Shown here piece by piece: positions 1 to 6,363 of a stretch of DNA of 9,378 bases. The stretch spans positions 1 through 9,378 of the forward strand of contig JACVRP010000117.1 in NCBI GenBank assembly GCA_014534385.1, given 5' to 3'. Source of the DNA: Cyanobacteria bacterium Co-bin13. Its GTDB lineage: Bacteria; Cyanobacteriota; Cyanobacteriia; Phormidesmidales; Phormidesmidaceae. Both the position numbers and the translations under genes were made by a program. Positions within the stretch are counted from its first letter, which is position 1; each line of letters opens with the position of its first letter. A model generated the notes under the pieces. That model did no database searches and was not told where the DNA came from. It saw nothing but the letters and a program-made list of their open reading frames with translations.

Positions 1-36
1 CACCTATACCAGGATAAGGAGTTTTCTAAGGAACGA

Positions 37-339
37 CTAGCGGAGCTCATGATGGCTAAAGCCTTCAAATCGAGCAGAGGCAAACGTATCAAACAAAACC
101 CCGACGGTGCTAGAGGTCAATCCCACGATCAAAACCCCATGCCAGGCGTTGCCGCTGCCCAAAGTAGTGAGAAAATGAAGCAAATGCTGTAGAGCCTGCT
201 GGGTAAAGGGCATGAGCAGGGCCAGCGTTTTTAGCCCTGACAGCCCCAAGACGATACTGCCAATCATCATCAGCGGCAGCAGAAAACTGACGATAGCCGT
301 TAAGGTCAAGGAGAATAAACGACGAGGGACATAGCGCAT
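37..339 (-). CDS. Small membrane protein of unknown function
   Basis: I do not recognise a named family. The product is about 100 residues with a basic start (MRYVPRR), then three hydrophobic stretches, roughly residues 9-35, 37-58 and 66-87. It ends in a short polar tail. This suggests an inner- or thylakoid-membrane protein with two or three spanning helices. I chose the ATG at 339-337 because AGTAGG lies six bases upstream on the minus strand and because the preceding 29 codons encode a polar stretch without features. The frame stays open to a GTG at 426, which would give 129 residues. The gene is divergent from mlaE, with 292 bases between the chosen starts. The long hydrophobic pattern and a credible ribosome site favour a real gene, but function cannot be inferred. 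Confidence 0.6.
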   Translation of the reverse strand: MRYVPRRLFSLTLTAIVSFLLPLMMIGSIVLGLSGLKTLALLMPFTQQALQHLLHFLTTLGSGNAWHGVLIVGLTSSTVGVLFDTFASARFEGFSHHELR

Positions 340-631
340 ACCTGACCTACTTTCTGTCACAGATAATTTGTCATAGATAATCCGAGTCAGCGAGCGGTTG
401 GAAAAATCCTCTCTAACCTTACGCACCCAGTCTCGGGGTTGTGCAGTCGGGGTGAAAATTCTTCAAGCTCGATCACGTAATGTATTGAAGAGCTGTAACA
501 AAACCGCGCCAATCCCTACTCTGGCGTGTTGTCAGGCCAATTGCGCTTGAGTAGAGTTCTTTTAAGGTTTAATACTGAACCCATGCATTTTGTAACGTCA
601 AAGGTCGTAAAGGGTATCCGAGGGTAGACGC
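340..631. other. Divergent intergenic region
   Basis: This 292-base stretch separates the minus-strand small membrane protein from mlaE. Its left part (340-426) could be the amino-terminal extension of the small membrane protein if the GTG at 426 is the true start. The rest is of moderate GC content and must hold promoters for both directions. The only recognisable promoter-like element is the one listed at 547-575. I see no stable hairpin, tRNA or small RNA. Confidence 0.5.
547..575 (+). promoter_or_regulatory. Possible sigma-70-type promoter of mlaE
   Basis: TTGAGT (547-552) resembles a -35 box. Two overlapping -10 choices follow: TTTAAT at 568-573, a better match but with a 15-base spacer, or TAATAC at 570-575 with a 17-base spacer. 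Transcription from here would give a leader of about 50 bases before the mlaE start. This is pattern matching only; cyanobacterial promoters often lack a good -35 box. Confidence 0.3.
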
Positions 632-1429
632 TTGACGCAAATTGGCGATAATTCGAGCCTTAATCTATGGTTTCGCCGTCTTCTGGCAGCCATCTTTTTG
701 ACGGGTCAAGTGGTCATTCACCTGATCTCAAGGCCAATTCATCGGCGCAACACGCTAGATCAGATGGTGGCAGTGGGGCCAGCGTCGCTTCTGATTGCCC
801 TGATTACGGCAGCCTTTGTCGGCATGGTGTTTACCATTCAAGTTACCCGCGAATTTATTAATTTTGGAGCGGGAACGGCGGTGGGCGGAGTGCTGGCCCT
901 GACCCTGGCGCGGGAGCTGGGGCCAGTTCTAACGGCAGTCATCTTAGCTGGTCGGGTGGGATCGGCCTTTGCCGCTGAAATCGGCACAATGAAGGTGACA
1001 GAGCAGATCGACGCGCTGCAAATTCTAAAGACCGATCCCATTGACTATCTGGTGATTCCCCGCGTGGTGGCCTGCGCCCTGATGCTGCCCTTGCTCAACG
1101 TTCTCTCGTTTATTACAGGGATGACGGGAGGGCTGCTGATTGCCACCTCGCTGTACAACATTCCCGCTTCCGTATTTCTGGACTCGGCCCGCAACTTCCT
1201 GTCCACATGGGACCTCATCAGCTCCATGATCAAGGCGTTTGTGTTTGGCCTTTTGATTGCGGTAATTGGCTCAAACTGGGGTCTGACCACGACCGGCGGG
1301 GCCAAGGGAGTGGGCCAATCCACAACTACAGCGGTCGTGACTGCGCTGCTGGCCATCTTCATCATCAACTTCTTTCTGTCCTGGCTGATGTTCCAGGGCA
1401 CAGGCAGCGCCGTGTCTAACAGCTTATAG
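632..1429 (+). CDS. mlaE: MlaE-type ABC transporter permease (phospholipid/organic solvent family)
   Basis: This 265-residue integral membrane protein is the permease of an MCE-type ABC transporter, the family of bacterial MlaE and plastid TGD1, which moves phospholipids between membranes. The family signature is clear at residues 95-129: ELGPVLTAVILAGRVGSA, then AAEIGTM and an EQIDAL motif. An amphipathic start (residues 11-35) precedes about five hydrophobic segments (50-72, 97-116, 141-172, 198-215, 233-256). The GGAKGVGQSTT loop at 222-232 is also typical. The start is TTG at 632, with GAGGG a few bases upstream; the next in-frame methionine (45) would cut off the conserved amino-terminal helix. 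The partners MlaD (substrate binding) and MlaF (ATPase) are not in the window, as is common where the genes are scattered. It is probably cotranscribed with the DUF3119 gene, which starts 46 bases after its stop. Confidence 0.95.
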   Translation: MTQIGDNSSLNLWFRRLLAAIFLTGQVVIHLISRPIHRRNTLDQMVAVGPASLLIALITAAFVGMVFTIQVTREFINFGAGTAVGGVLALTLARELGPVLTAVILAGRVGSAFAAEIGTMKVTEQIDALQILKTDPIDYLVIPRVVACALMLPLLNVLSFITGMTGGLLIATSLYNIPASVFLDSARNFLSTWDLISSMIKAFVFGLLIAVIGSNWGLTTTGGAKGVGQSTTTAVVTALLAIFIINFFLSWLMFQGTGSAVSNSL

Positions 1430-1475
1430 GGGTTCTGCCGATAGAATGGGAGGCAGTAGCCTGGAGTAACTGGGC

Positions 1476-1907
1476 TTGCTCTTGTTTTTGATTGGTCTAA
1501 TGCTAGTGGACTCTACTCAATCTGCTATTCCAGCTACCGACATCACTGAGCTGGCTCCTAGCTACCGGCTGCCCCTTGCCCTAGTTGCGCTGGCAATACC
1601 GCTGTTTTGGCTGCAGCCCTGGGTCAGTGGTGCAGTGGCTCTGCTGGGGCTACTGCTGCTTTTTCAAGCCGTCACGCTGCGGCTGCAGTTTAGCTCGACC
1701 GCGCTGGACATCTACCGGGGAGAGCAGCGTATTCGCCACTTCCCCTACCAAGATTGGCTAAACTGGGAAATTTTCTGGTCGCCCCTGCCGATTCTCTTCT
1801 ATTTCAAGGAAGTCAGCAGCATTCACTTTCTGCCCATTATTTTTAGCCCCAGTCAGCTGCGAACCTGCCTGGAGCAGCACTGCCCCCGGCCCATCCAGAC
1901 TTCCTAA
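1476..1907 (+). CDS. DUF3119 family membrane protein
   Basis: This 143-residue protein matches, by my reading, the DUF3119 family found in cyanobacteria and plastids, whose function is unknown. Two closely spaced hydrophobic helices (residues about 32-47 and 50-66) are followed by a soluble carboxy-terminal part with a PH-like look: LDIYRGEQRIRHFPY at 77-91, then WEIFWSPLPILFYFKE at 97-112. Both ends of the helical hairpin would face the same side. The start is TTG at 1476 with GGAG ten bases upstream; an ATG at 1500 (residue 9) is a realistic alternative. It lies 46 bases after mlaE and 59 bases before the DUF3086 gene on the same strand, so an operon is likely. The context suggests, but does not prove, a role in lipid or envelope homeostasis. 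Confidence 0.87.
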   Translation: MLLFLIGLMLVDSTQSAIPATDITELAPSYRLPLALVALAIPLFWLQPWVSGAVALLGLLLLFQAVTLRLQFSSTALDIYRGEQRIRHFPYQDWLNWEIFWSPLPILFYFKEVSSIHFLPIIFSPSQLRTCLEQHCPRPIQTS

Positions 1908-1966
1908 ACCAGCGCAATGGCCTGGGATTTGATACGCTGACATCACCCGAGTACGGTTTCGAGTTC

Positions 1967-3067
1967 ATGTATTCAGACGACCTGTCTCCTTCTGCATCAC
2001 CGACCGATGCTGCCTCAAATGCTGCCGCCAGTGGCGATCGCATTGCCGAGCTGCAGCGTCAGGAGAGCGACCTAAAGCGCAGTATCGCGGACTTACAGTC
2101 GGCCTATAACCGGCTCTTAAAGGATCAGGCGCAGCAAATGCAGACCGACTTTGGCCGGATGATGCAGCAGGCTACGTCGGAGCTGGAGCAGCGTCAGCGC
2201 ACGCTGCAGATGGAGATCGAAAAGCTAGAGCGGCGGCGCGATCGCATTCAGGAGGAAATGCGAACCAGTTTCGCTGGGGTCTCGCAAGATCTGGCGGTTC
2301 GAGTGCAGGGCTTTAAGGACTATCTGGTGGGCAGCCTGCAGGATCTAGCGGCCACTGCCGAAAAGCTAGAGCTTTCTCCCCCTCAACCCCAGCCTCCAGC
2401 CCAATCTGAAGTCATTCGCGGCGAATCTCGGGATCCTTCTCGGGATCCTAGACGGCGACCCGGTGAGCGGCTTAATGAGCGCCCTTCCGAGCGGCCAGAG
2501 AGTTCTCAGGTAAGCTTTGGCAGCCAGCGCTTTCAGGATCAGACAGAGCGCATTCGCAGTCTACTAGACCAGTACCGAATGCGGCCCGACTACTACGGCC
2601 CAGTCTGGCAGCTGCGGCGCACCTTTGAGCCTATCCATGCTGACCGGGTGGCTAACTGGTTTCTCAGCCAGGGGGGCAGGGGAGCCGTCAAGAGCCTGGG
2701 CAGCCGTCTGCAAAACGTGCTGGTGGCCTCTGCCGGCATCTCAATCTTGCACGCCCTGCACAATGACCGGCTGCAAACCCTGGTGCTGTCAAACTCACCG
2801 GAGCGGCTTGGCGAATGGCGGCGGGGCCTGCAAGACTGTCTGGGCGTCTCCCGCGCCGAGTTTGGCGTCAATCGAGGCATTATGCTGTTCGATGCGCCCG
2901 AACCCCTAGCCCAGCGCGCCGATCGGATTGTGGCAGAAGACGGCCTGCCGCTGATTATTATTGACGAGTCAGAAAACACTGTCAGCCTATCGCTGCTGCA
3001 GTTTCCGCTGTGGCTAGCCTTTGCGCCCGATCCGCTGAATCCGGTGCAGGAGTACGACTTTTATTAA
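1967..3067 (+). CDS. DUF3086 family coiled-coil protein
   Basis: This 366-residue soluble protein matches DUF3086, a cyanobacterial family of unknown function. Three regions are visible. Residues 24-136 form a long heptad-rich coiled coil with many Gln, Glu and Arg residues, beginning near DRIAELQRQESDLKRSI. Residues 137-188 are a disordered linker rich in Pro, Arg, Ser and Glu. Residues 189-366 form a compact globular domain with conserved-looking segments RMRPDYYGPVWQLRRTFE (204-221), VANWFLSQGGRGAVKSLGSR (228-247) and the end DPLNPVQEYDFY. There is no signal peptide or membrane segment. The start is ATG at 1967, with only a weak ribosome site. It lies downstream of mlaE and DUF3119 and upstream of plsY. 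The coiled coil suggests oligomerisation or a scaffold role, but this is inference. Confidence 0.92.
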   Translation: MYSDDLSPSASPTDAASNAAASGDRIAELQRQESDLKRSIADLQSAYNRLLKDQAQQMQTDFGRMMQQATSELEQRQRTLQMEIEKLERRRDRIQEEMRTSFAGVSQDLAVRVQGFKDYLVGSLQDLAATAEKLELSPPQPQPPAQSEVIRGESRDPSRDPRRRPGERLNERPSERPESSQVSFGSQRFQDQTERIRSLLDQYRMRPDYYGPVWQLRRTFEPIHADRVANWFLSQGGRGAVKSLGSRLQNVLVASAGISILHALHNDRLQTLVLSNSPERLGEWRRGLQDCLGVSRAEFGVNRGIMLFDAPEPLAQRADRIVAEDGLPLIIIDESENTVSLSLLQFPLWLAFAPDPLNPVQEYDFY

Positions 3068-3089
3068 CGTAGAGAGGAGCGTAAGAGAC

Positions 3090-3118
3090 GGGGAGAGGGG
3101 GGACGCGGGGACGCGGGG
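3090..3118 (+). repeat. G-quadruplex motif and left arm of inverted repeat
   Basis: Four G runs (3090-3093, 3097-3102, 3107-3110, 3115-3118) are separated by loops AGA, ACGC and ACGC, which fits the standard four-tract quadruplex pattern. The tandem GGGGACGC unit resembles the short G-rich tandem repeats scattered in many cyanobacterial genomes. It begins 23 bases after the DUF3086 stop, so it would lie in the 3' untranslated RNA. Confidence 0.7.
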
Positions 3119-3283
3119 AAAAACAATGGGGAGGATAGGGGTGGAAACGGCTCAACACTGACCTTTCAAGAGTGTGAATTCTCTACTGTTTCGCTCGGCT
3201 AGTTCAACTAAAAATCAGGGATTCCGGCCTGGTCTACACAAAAATCTGGACCTGCCCATCTTCCCCCTCTCCGCGGCTCCCTG

Positions 3284-3326
3284 TCCCCGCGTCCCCACGT
3301 CCGCGTCTCCCTCCCTCCCCGTTCCC
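3284..3326 (-). repeat. Right arm of inverted repeat plus minus-strand G-quadruplex motif
   Basis: Read on the minus strand, 3304-3284 repeats the GGGGACGCGGGGA unit of 3107-3119. Next to it, 3309-3326 carries four G runs with loops AAC, A and A, a very compact quadruplex motif. It ends 43 bases before the plsY start codon and lies on the template strand for plsY. Confidence 0.7.
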
Positions 3327-3369
3327 GTCTGCCTCTAAACTGGTACTGGCAGGCTGTTAGGAAGGGCAT

Positions 3370-4032
3370 ATGGTTGGGATTGGAGTTGCGATCGCAGGGC
3401 TTATCCTTGCTGCTTATTTGCTGGGATCGATCCCCACTGGGTATTTGATTGCCAAGTGGGCTAAGGGGATCGATATTCGTGAGTATGGCTCGGGCGGTAC
3501 GGGCGCGACGAACGTGTTGCGGACTGTGGGCAAACCGGCGGCGGCGGCGGTGCTGCTGGTAGACCTGGTGAAGGGAGCCCTGGCGGTGCTGCTGGTGAAG
3601 CTGCTCTATCCCACTATCTTGAGTACTGCTGCAGCGGCTAGGCCTGACTGGCAGCCGTGGATTGAGGCGCTGGCGGCACTGGCGGCGCTGTTGGGGCACA
3701 GCCGATCGATCTGGCTGAACTTTACAGGCGGCAAGTCAGCGGCTTCGGGGCTAGGAATTTTACTGGCCATGTCTTGGCCGGTGGGGTTGGGCACGCTAGC
3801 GGTGTTTGCTGCCGTGGTAGGCGTGTCTCGCATTGTGTCTTTGGGGTCGATCGCAGCTGCGATCGCAACCATCCTGCTGATGGTCTTGATGCAGCAGCCC
3901 GTGCCCTATATCGTGATTGCGATCGCGGGCGGGCTGTACGTCATCTTGCGCCACCGCAGCAACATTGAGCGGCTGCTGGCAGGCACAGAGCCCCGCCTCG
4001 GCAGCCGGCGTTCTGAATCTTCTGAATCCTAA
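3370..4032 (+). CDS. plsY: Glycerol-3-phosphate acyltransferase PlsY
   Basis: PlsY transfers the acyl group from acyl-phosphate to glycerol-3-phosphate to make lysophosphatidic acid, the first committed step of phospholipid synthesis in most bacteria, and acts within the membrane. All three family motifs are present in this 220-residue protein: GSIPTGYL then GSGGTGATNVLR (residues 19-51), GHSRSIWLNFTGGKSAAS (109-126), and LRHRSNIERLLAGTEPRLG (193-211). Five or more hydrophobic segments surround them. The second motif reads GGKS where the textbook form is GGKG; I believe this is usual in cyanobacteria. The start is ATG at 3370, with AGGAAGG four bases upstream. The carboxy end (SESSES) is encoded by a nine-base tandem repeat and is probably disposable. 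The gene converges on the GlsB-like gene. Its lipid role fits the upstream MlaE permease. Confidence 0.97.
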   Translation: MVGIGVAIAGLILAAYLLGSIPTGYLIAKWAKGIDIREYGSGGTGATNVLRTVGKPAAAAVLLVDLVKGALAVLLVKLLYPTILSTAAAARPDWQPWIEALAALAALLGHSRSIWLNFTGGKSAASGLGILLAMSWPVGLGTLAVFAAVVGVSRIVSLGSIAAAIATILLMVLMQQPVPYIVIAIAGGLYVILRHRSNIERLLAGTEPRLGSRRSESSES

Positions 4033-4056
4033 ATTTTCTAAATCAGCTAAGTCAAG

Positions 4057-4356
4057 CTAGCGATTGCCGTAGCGGCCCCAGCTCAAAAAAGCCGTGACCA
4101 GGTACAGCACAATCGCAGAGCCCACAATGGACGGCAAAATTGCCACCTCTTCAACGTTCCACTGCAGCGCAGGGTTGGTAAAGCCATACTGCTGCTGCAG
4201 GTAATTTGCCGTCCATTGACCAATAAACGCACCTGCCAGCCCAATCAACAGCAGCCCAACGGCTCCACCAGGCACTTTGCGAGGGATGAAAATACCTGCT
4301 ACCCCAGCACACACAATCGCAATCAGAAGCTGAATCAGCAGATGTTTAAGATCCAT
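4057..4356 (-). CDS. GlsB/YeaQ/YmgE family membrane protein (transglycosylase-associated)
   Basis: This 99-residue membrane protein matches the small GlsB/YeaQ/YmgE family, often labelled transglycosylase-associated and linked to stress responses; its biochemical activity is unknown. Three helices are visible: residues 5-24, 31-50 and 71-92. Glycine-rich packing motifs (GGAVGLLLIGLAGAFIG, 30-46) are typical of the family. It is longer than the enterobacterial forms because of a loop at about 52-70 (YLQQQYGFTNPALQWNVEE), which ends just before the third helix. The start is ATG at 4356, with no strong ribosome site. It begins 30 bases after the proC stop, so it may be the last gene of the proC transcript. 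Only 24 bases separate it from the converging plsY, and no clear terminator is visible there. Confidence 0.88.
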   Translation of the reverse strand: MDLKHLLIQLLIAIVCAGVAGIFIPRKVPGGAVGLLLIGLAGAFIGQWTANYLQQQYGFTNPALQWNVEEVAILPSIVGSAIVLYLVTAFLSWGRYGNR

Positions 4357-4386
4357 ATTTAAGCTTCATAGGGGATTAACTCCGCC

Positions 4387-5196
4387 CTAGCCTCCCAGTT
4401 CACGTGAGCGATCGCAGGCAGAGCGCACCGCTTCAATCAGGGCAGATCGCAGACCTGCCGCTTCTAGGCGAGCAATGCCGGTAATGGTAGTTCCCCCAGG
4501 GCTAGTCACCCGATCTTTTAGCTGGGCCGGGTGCAGATCCGACTGCAGCAGCAGTTCTGCCGTGCCTCGCACCGTTTGCAGCGCCAGCTGCATTGCCGTT
4601 GTCCGGGGCAGTCCGGCGGCAACGCCCCCGTCGGCCAGCGCCTCAATCACAATCGCGACGTAACCCGGCCCCGATCCCGACAGCCCGGTTACAGCATCCA
4701 TTAAAGACTCTGGCACCTCAACCACGTCGCCCACGCTTTGAAAGATGCGCCGGGCCAGGTCTAAGTCTGCAGCCCCCGTGTGGGTTCCAGCCGCAATCGC
4801 CGTAATGCCTGCACCCACCGTCGCTGGAGTGTTGGGCATGGCTCGCACCAGCGGCCACTGGGCGAAATGGCTCTGCAGTCGAGTCAGCGTCACCCCTGCC
4901 AGAATGGAGAGCAGCAGTCGGGGTGACTCAGCCGCTGCCTGAACCAGTCCAGGGGCAACTTTATCAATAATTTGAGGCTTGATCGCCAGCAACAGCACGG
5001 ACGACTTGGCTACGGCTTCAGCATTGTCAGCCGTAGTCGCAATTCCGTAGGTGTCGGTTAAATAGGCACGCCTATCTGGTTGAGGATCGCTGACAACGAT
5101 AGTCTCCGGGGAAAAAACGCCCTGATCTAGCAGGCGGGATATGAGCGCTTCTCCCATGACCCCGCCACCAATCACACCCAGCATCGCTTCAGGCAA
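4387..5196 (-). CDS. proC: Pyrroline-5-carboxylate reductase ProC
   Basis: ProC reduces 1-pyrroline-5-carboxylate to L-proline with NAD(P)H, the last step of proline synthesis, in the cytosol. The 269-residue protein has the usual length. The nucleotide-binding Rossmann start is GVIGGGVMGEAL (residues 7-18), and AIKPQ is at 71-75. VRAMPNTPATVGAGITAI (117-134) and GLSGSGPGYV (171-180) are the conserved catalytic-domain segments. The family signature VTSPGGTTITGIARLE is at 230-245. I keep the TTG at 5196; the ATG at 5184 (residue 5) also preserves the Rossmann fold and cannot be excluded. The gene lies 181 bases downstream of sepF, the same order seen in other cyanobacteria and in the wider yggS-sepF-proC neighbourhood of Gram-positive bacteria. 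The GlsB-like gene follows at 30 bases. Confidence 0.97.
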   Translation of the reverse strand: MPEAMLGVIGGGVMGEALISRLLDQGVFSPETIVVSDPQPDRRAYLTDTYGIATTADNAEAVAKSSVLLLAIKPQIIDKVAPGLVQAAAESPRLLLSILAGVTLTRLQSHFAQWPLVRAMPNTPATVGAGITAIAAGTHTGAADLDLARRIFQSVGDVVEVPESLMDAVTGLSGSGPGYVAIVIEALADGGVAAGLPRTTAMQLALQTVRGTAELLLQSDLHPAQLKDRVTSPGGTTITGIARLEAAGLRSALIEAVRSACDRSRELGG

Positions 5197-5286
5197 TTGC
5201 GTTTCTCAACCTAAATTGTTTAGCTAATTCAATAGTCAGCTTGCAGGCTGCGGCACAGGCAACCACGATTTCAACAAAAATCTGTC

Positions 5287-5315
5287 TAAGCCTTTGGCGC
5301 GATACCAGAGGCTTA
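5287..5315 (-). terminator. Possible weak terminator hairpin after sepF
   Basis: The arms 5287-5293 and 5309-5315 (TAAGCCT/AGGCTTA) pair perfectly. A further TGG/CCA pairing inside, past one mismatch, leaves a seven-base loop. On the minus strand a run of five T lies about seven bases downstream of the stem. The hairpin begins 62 bases after the sepF stop. The T run is offset and the stem is not very GC-rich, so it may only attenuate transcription before proC, or it may be a processing site. Confidence 0.35.
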
Positions 5316-5377
5316 GCCAGATGATAGTCACAGGGTTTGGACAAACAGCCGCCCCACGGGCAAGCTGATACGGCCAG

Positions 5378-5971
5378 TTAGGCCATGCGGATAGACTGCT
5401 CAGTCCAAGCGGGAGCCGGAGGCATTTGACCGCCCATCGGCATACCTTGGGGCTGGCCCATCGGCAGGTCTTCTTCAAAATCGCTGGGGGTGCTGACCTG
5501 AACACAGTTGGGCGTAAACAGGAAGATGCTCTCGCCGATGCGCTCCTGGTGACCGTCGATGGCGTAGGTGCCGCCAGCGACGAAGTCAACCGCCCGCTGG
5601 GCTTGGTCTGGGTCCATGATGGTCAGGTTGAGCACAACCGATTTGCGCTCTCGCAGCGCCTGAATCGCTTGGGGCATTTCTTCGAAGGAGCGAGGCTCCA
5701 TCACCACAACTTCAGAGGTTCCATTCATGGCACCAGGCATTCCAATTACATTGCTACCCATAGTGGTCATTCCAGCATCAGAGGTCATCATGCGATCGCG
5801 GAGGCGGCGGCGAGCCCGAGGTTCTTCTTGAGGCTGGACGACAGGCTGAGCGTTCTCTTCCTGATAGAGGCTCTGGTATTCCTCGCCATCCATCTCTTCA
5901 TATTCGTATTCGTAGTCAGCCGGATCGTTTAGTCCGACGAAGTCCCGTAGCTTAGAGAATAGATTACTCAC
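5378..5971 (-). CDS. sepF: Cell division protein SepF (Cdv2)
   Basis: SepF (Cdv2 in cyanobacteria) binds FtsZ polymers and anchors them to the membrane at the division site. The 197-residue protein has the expected parts. An amphipathic membrane-binding helix is at the start (MSNLFSKLRDFVGL, 1-14). An acidic, tyrosine-rich linker follows (19-50), then a basic patch PRARRRLRDR (51-60). The SepF core runs from about 87 to 162, with EVVVMEPRSFEEMPQAIQAL (87-106), VVLNLTIMDPDQAQRAVDFV (112-131) and IFLFTPNCVQVS (149-160). A methionine/proline/glycine-rich tail (168-188) follows. The start is GTG at 5971, with GGGGAG about ten bases upstream, and it gives exactly the expected helix. The gene is preceded by a 392-base leader with strong inverted repeats and lies downstream of pipX-pipY, a conserved order. 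Confidence 0.96.
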   Translation of the reverse strand: MSNLFSKLRDFVGLNDPADYEYEYEEMDGEEYQSLYQEENAQPVVQPQEEPRARRRLRDRMMTSDAGMTTMGSNVIGMPGAMNGTSEVVVMEPRSFEEMPQAIQALRERKSVVLNLTIMDPDQAQRAVDFVAGGTYAIDGHQERIGESIFLFTPNCVQVSTPSDFEEDLPMGQPQGMPMGGQMPPAPAWTEQSIRMA

Positions 5972-6008
5972 AACAGTTACACTCCCCTATGACTATCAAG
6001 CGGTTAGT

Positions 6009-6046
6009 AGGGCTTTCCCTGAATCAGGGGCAGGGGGCTAGCCCCC
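6009..6046 (-). promoter_or_regulatory. Structured leader of sepF (tandem palindromes)
   Basis: In transcription order three stem-forming units occur: a perfect 14-base palindrome GGGGGCTAGCCCCC (6046-6033), then CCCTGA/TCAGGG with a one-base centre (6029-6017), then AGGG-AAAG-CCCT (6020-6009). The last two share four bases, so they exclude each other. CCCCT at 6030-6026 could also pair with AGGGG at 5988-5984, which is part of the sepF ribosome site. Regulation of sepF is inferred from this arrangement. Confidence 0.4.
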
Positions 6047-6229
6047 GACGTCCGATTTATTCGAAGCCATGATAGCGCCTTATTCCTCAAAACCAACACA
6101 TTAGTTGGAATTGATTGGCCCCTGGTCAAAGAATAGGGCCTATTAAACTGAGTTGCTATAGATTTTCGGCAGATTCTCGGCTGAGAACCGGGTTTTGAAA
6201 TACTCCGCTGGTCGGAATATTGAGTCCAC

Positions 6230-6257
6230 AGTATACACGAAACCACCTGAAATCATA
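6230..6257 (-). promoter_or_regulatory. Possible -10 elements for sepF
   Basis: On the minus strand, TATGAT (6257-6252) and TATACT (6235-6230, inside the palindrome GTATAC) each match five of six -10 consensus bases, downstream of an AT-rich tract (6258-6300). Neither has a recognisable -35 box at the normal distance. Transcription from here would give a leader of roughly 250-275 bases. Confidence 0.3.
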
Positions 6258-6363
6258 TCTTGTTCATAATTAGTTAAATATTTTTTGAATATTACTGAAC
6301 CAACCTCGTCAGACTAGCTCAAGTCATGGCTGTGCTCGTCTGAGGAATACCTTTTGAGGATCA

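Larger units (their letters stand above)
3068..3369. other. G/C-rich intergenic spacer with inverted repeats before plsY
   Basis: This 302-base non-coding stretch has a purine-rich block on its left (3071-3150) and a pyrimidine-rich block on its right (3258-3337), with a more ordinary AT-containing centre of about 110 bases. The 21-base segment 3099-3119 pairs with 3284-3304 as an inverted repeat with 19 of 21 matches, including 13 exact bases. A minus-strand frame across 3208-3699 is low-complexity and overlaps plsY, so I reject it. No convincing promoter for plsY is visible. Confidence 0.75.
5972..6363. other. Long intergenic region between pipY and sepF
   Basis: These 392 bases hold no credible gene; a minus-strand frame at 6004-6246 is low-quality and matches nothing I recognise. 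The part next to sepF is GC-rich with dense inverted repeats (6009-6046). The middle carries smaller ones: CCAAC/GTTGG at 6093-6108, GGCCC/GGGCC at 6117-6140, and TTCTC/GAGAA at 6174-6187. The part at 6250-6300 is AT-rich and is the likeliest promoter zone for sepF. The layout suggests a structured 5' leader of up to 280 bases, or a small RNA, but neither is proven. Confidence 0.6.

Noticed and set aside
1917..1940. Seven-codon mini open frame before DUF3086
   Set aside because: It has no ribosome site and no sign of a leader peptide; short frames of this size are expected by chance.
3208..3699. Minus-strand 163-codon open frame rich in Gln, Arg and Gly across the spacer and plsY
   Set aside because: It is antisense to plsY, low-complexity, driven by the C-rich block, and resembles no family.
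4033..4056. Bidirectional terminator between the converging plsY and GlsB-like genes
   Set aside because: The 24 bases hold no stem of useful length.
5426..5932. Plus-strand 168-codon open frame
   Set aside because: It is the mirror of sepF, whose protein is clearly recognised on the other strand.
6033..6046. The GGGGGCTAGCCCCC palindrome as terminator of pipX-pipY
   Set aside because: No T run follows on the minus strand, and it lies over 300 bases beyond the pipY stop, so a sepF leader role fits better.
6004..6246. Minus-strand 80-codon open frame in the sepF leader
   Set aside because: Composition is not protein-like, it resembles no family, and the region is better explained by inverted repeats and a promoter zone.
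5972..6363. A known cyanobacterial small RNA such as Yfr1
   Set aside because: I could not find the conserved single-stranded Yfr1 motif or another family signature; a novel RNA remains possible but unsupported.
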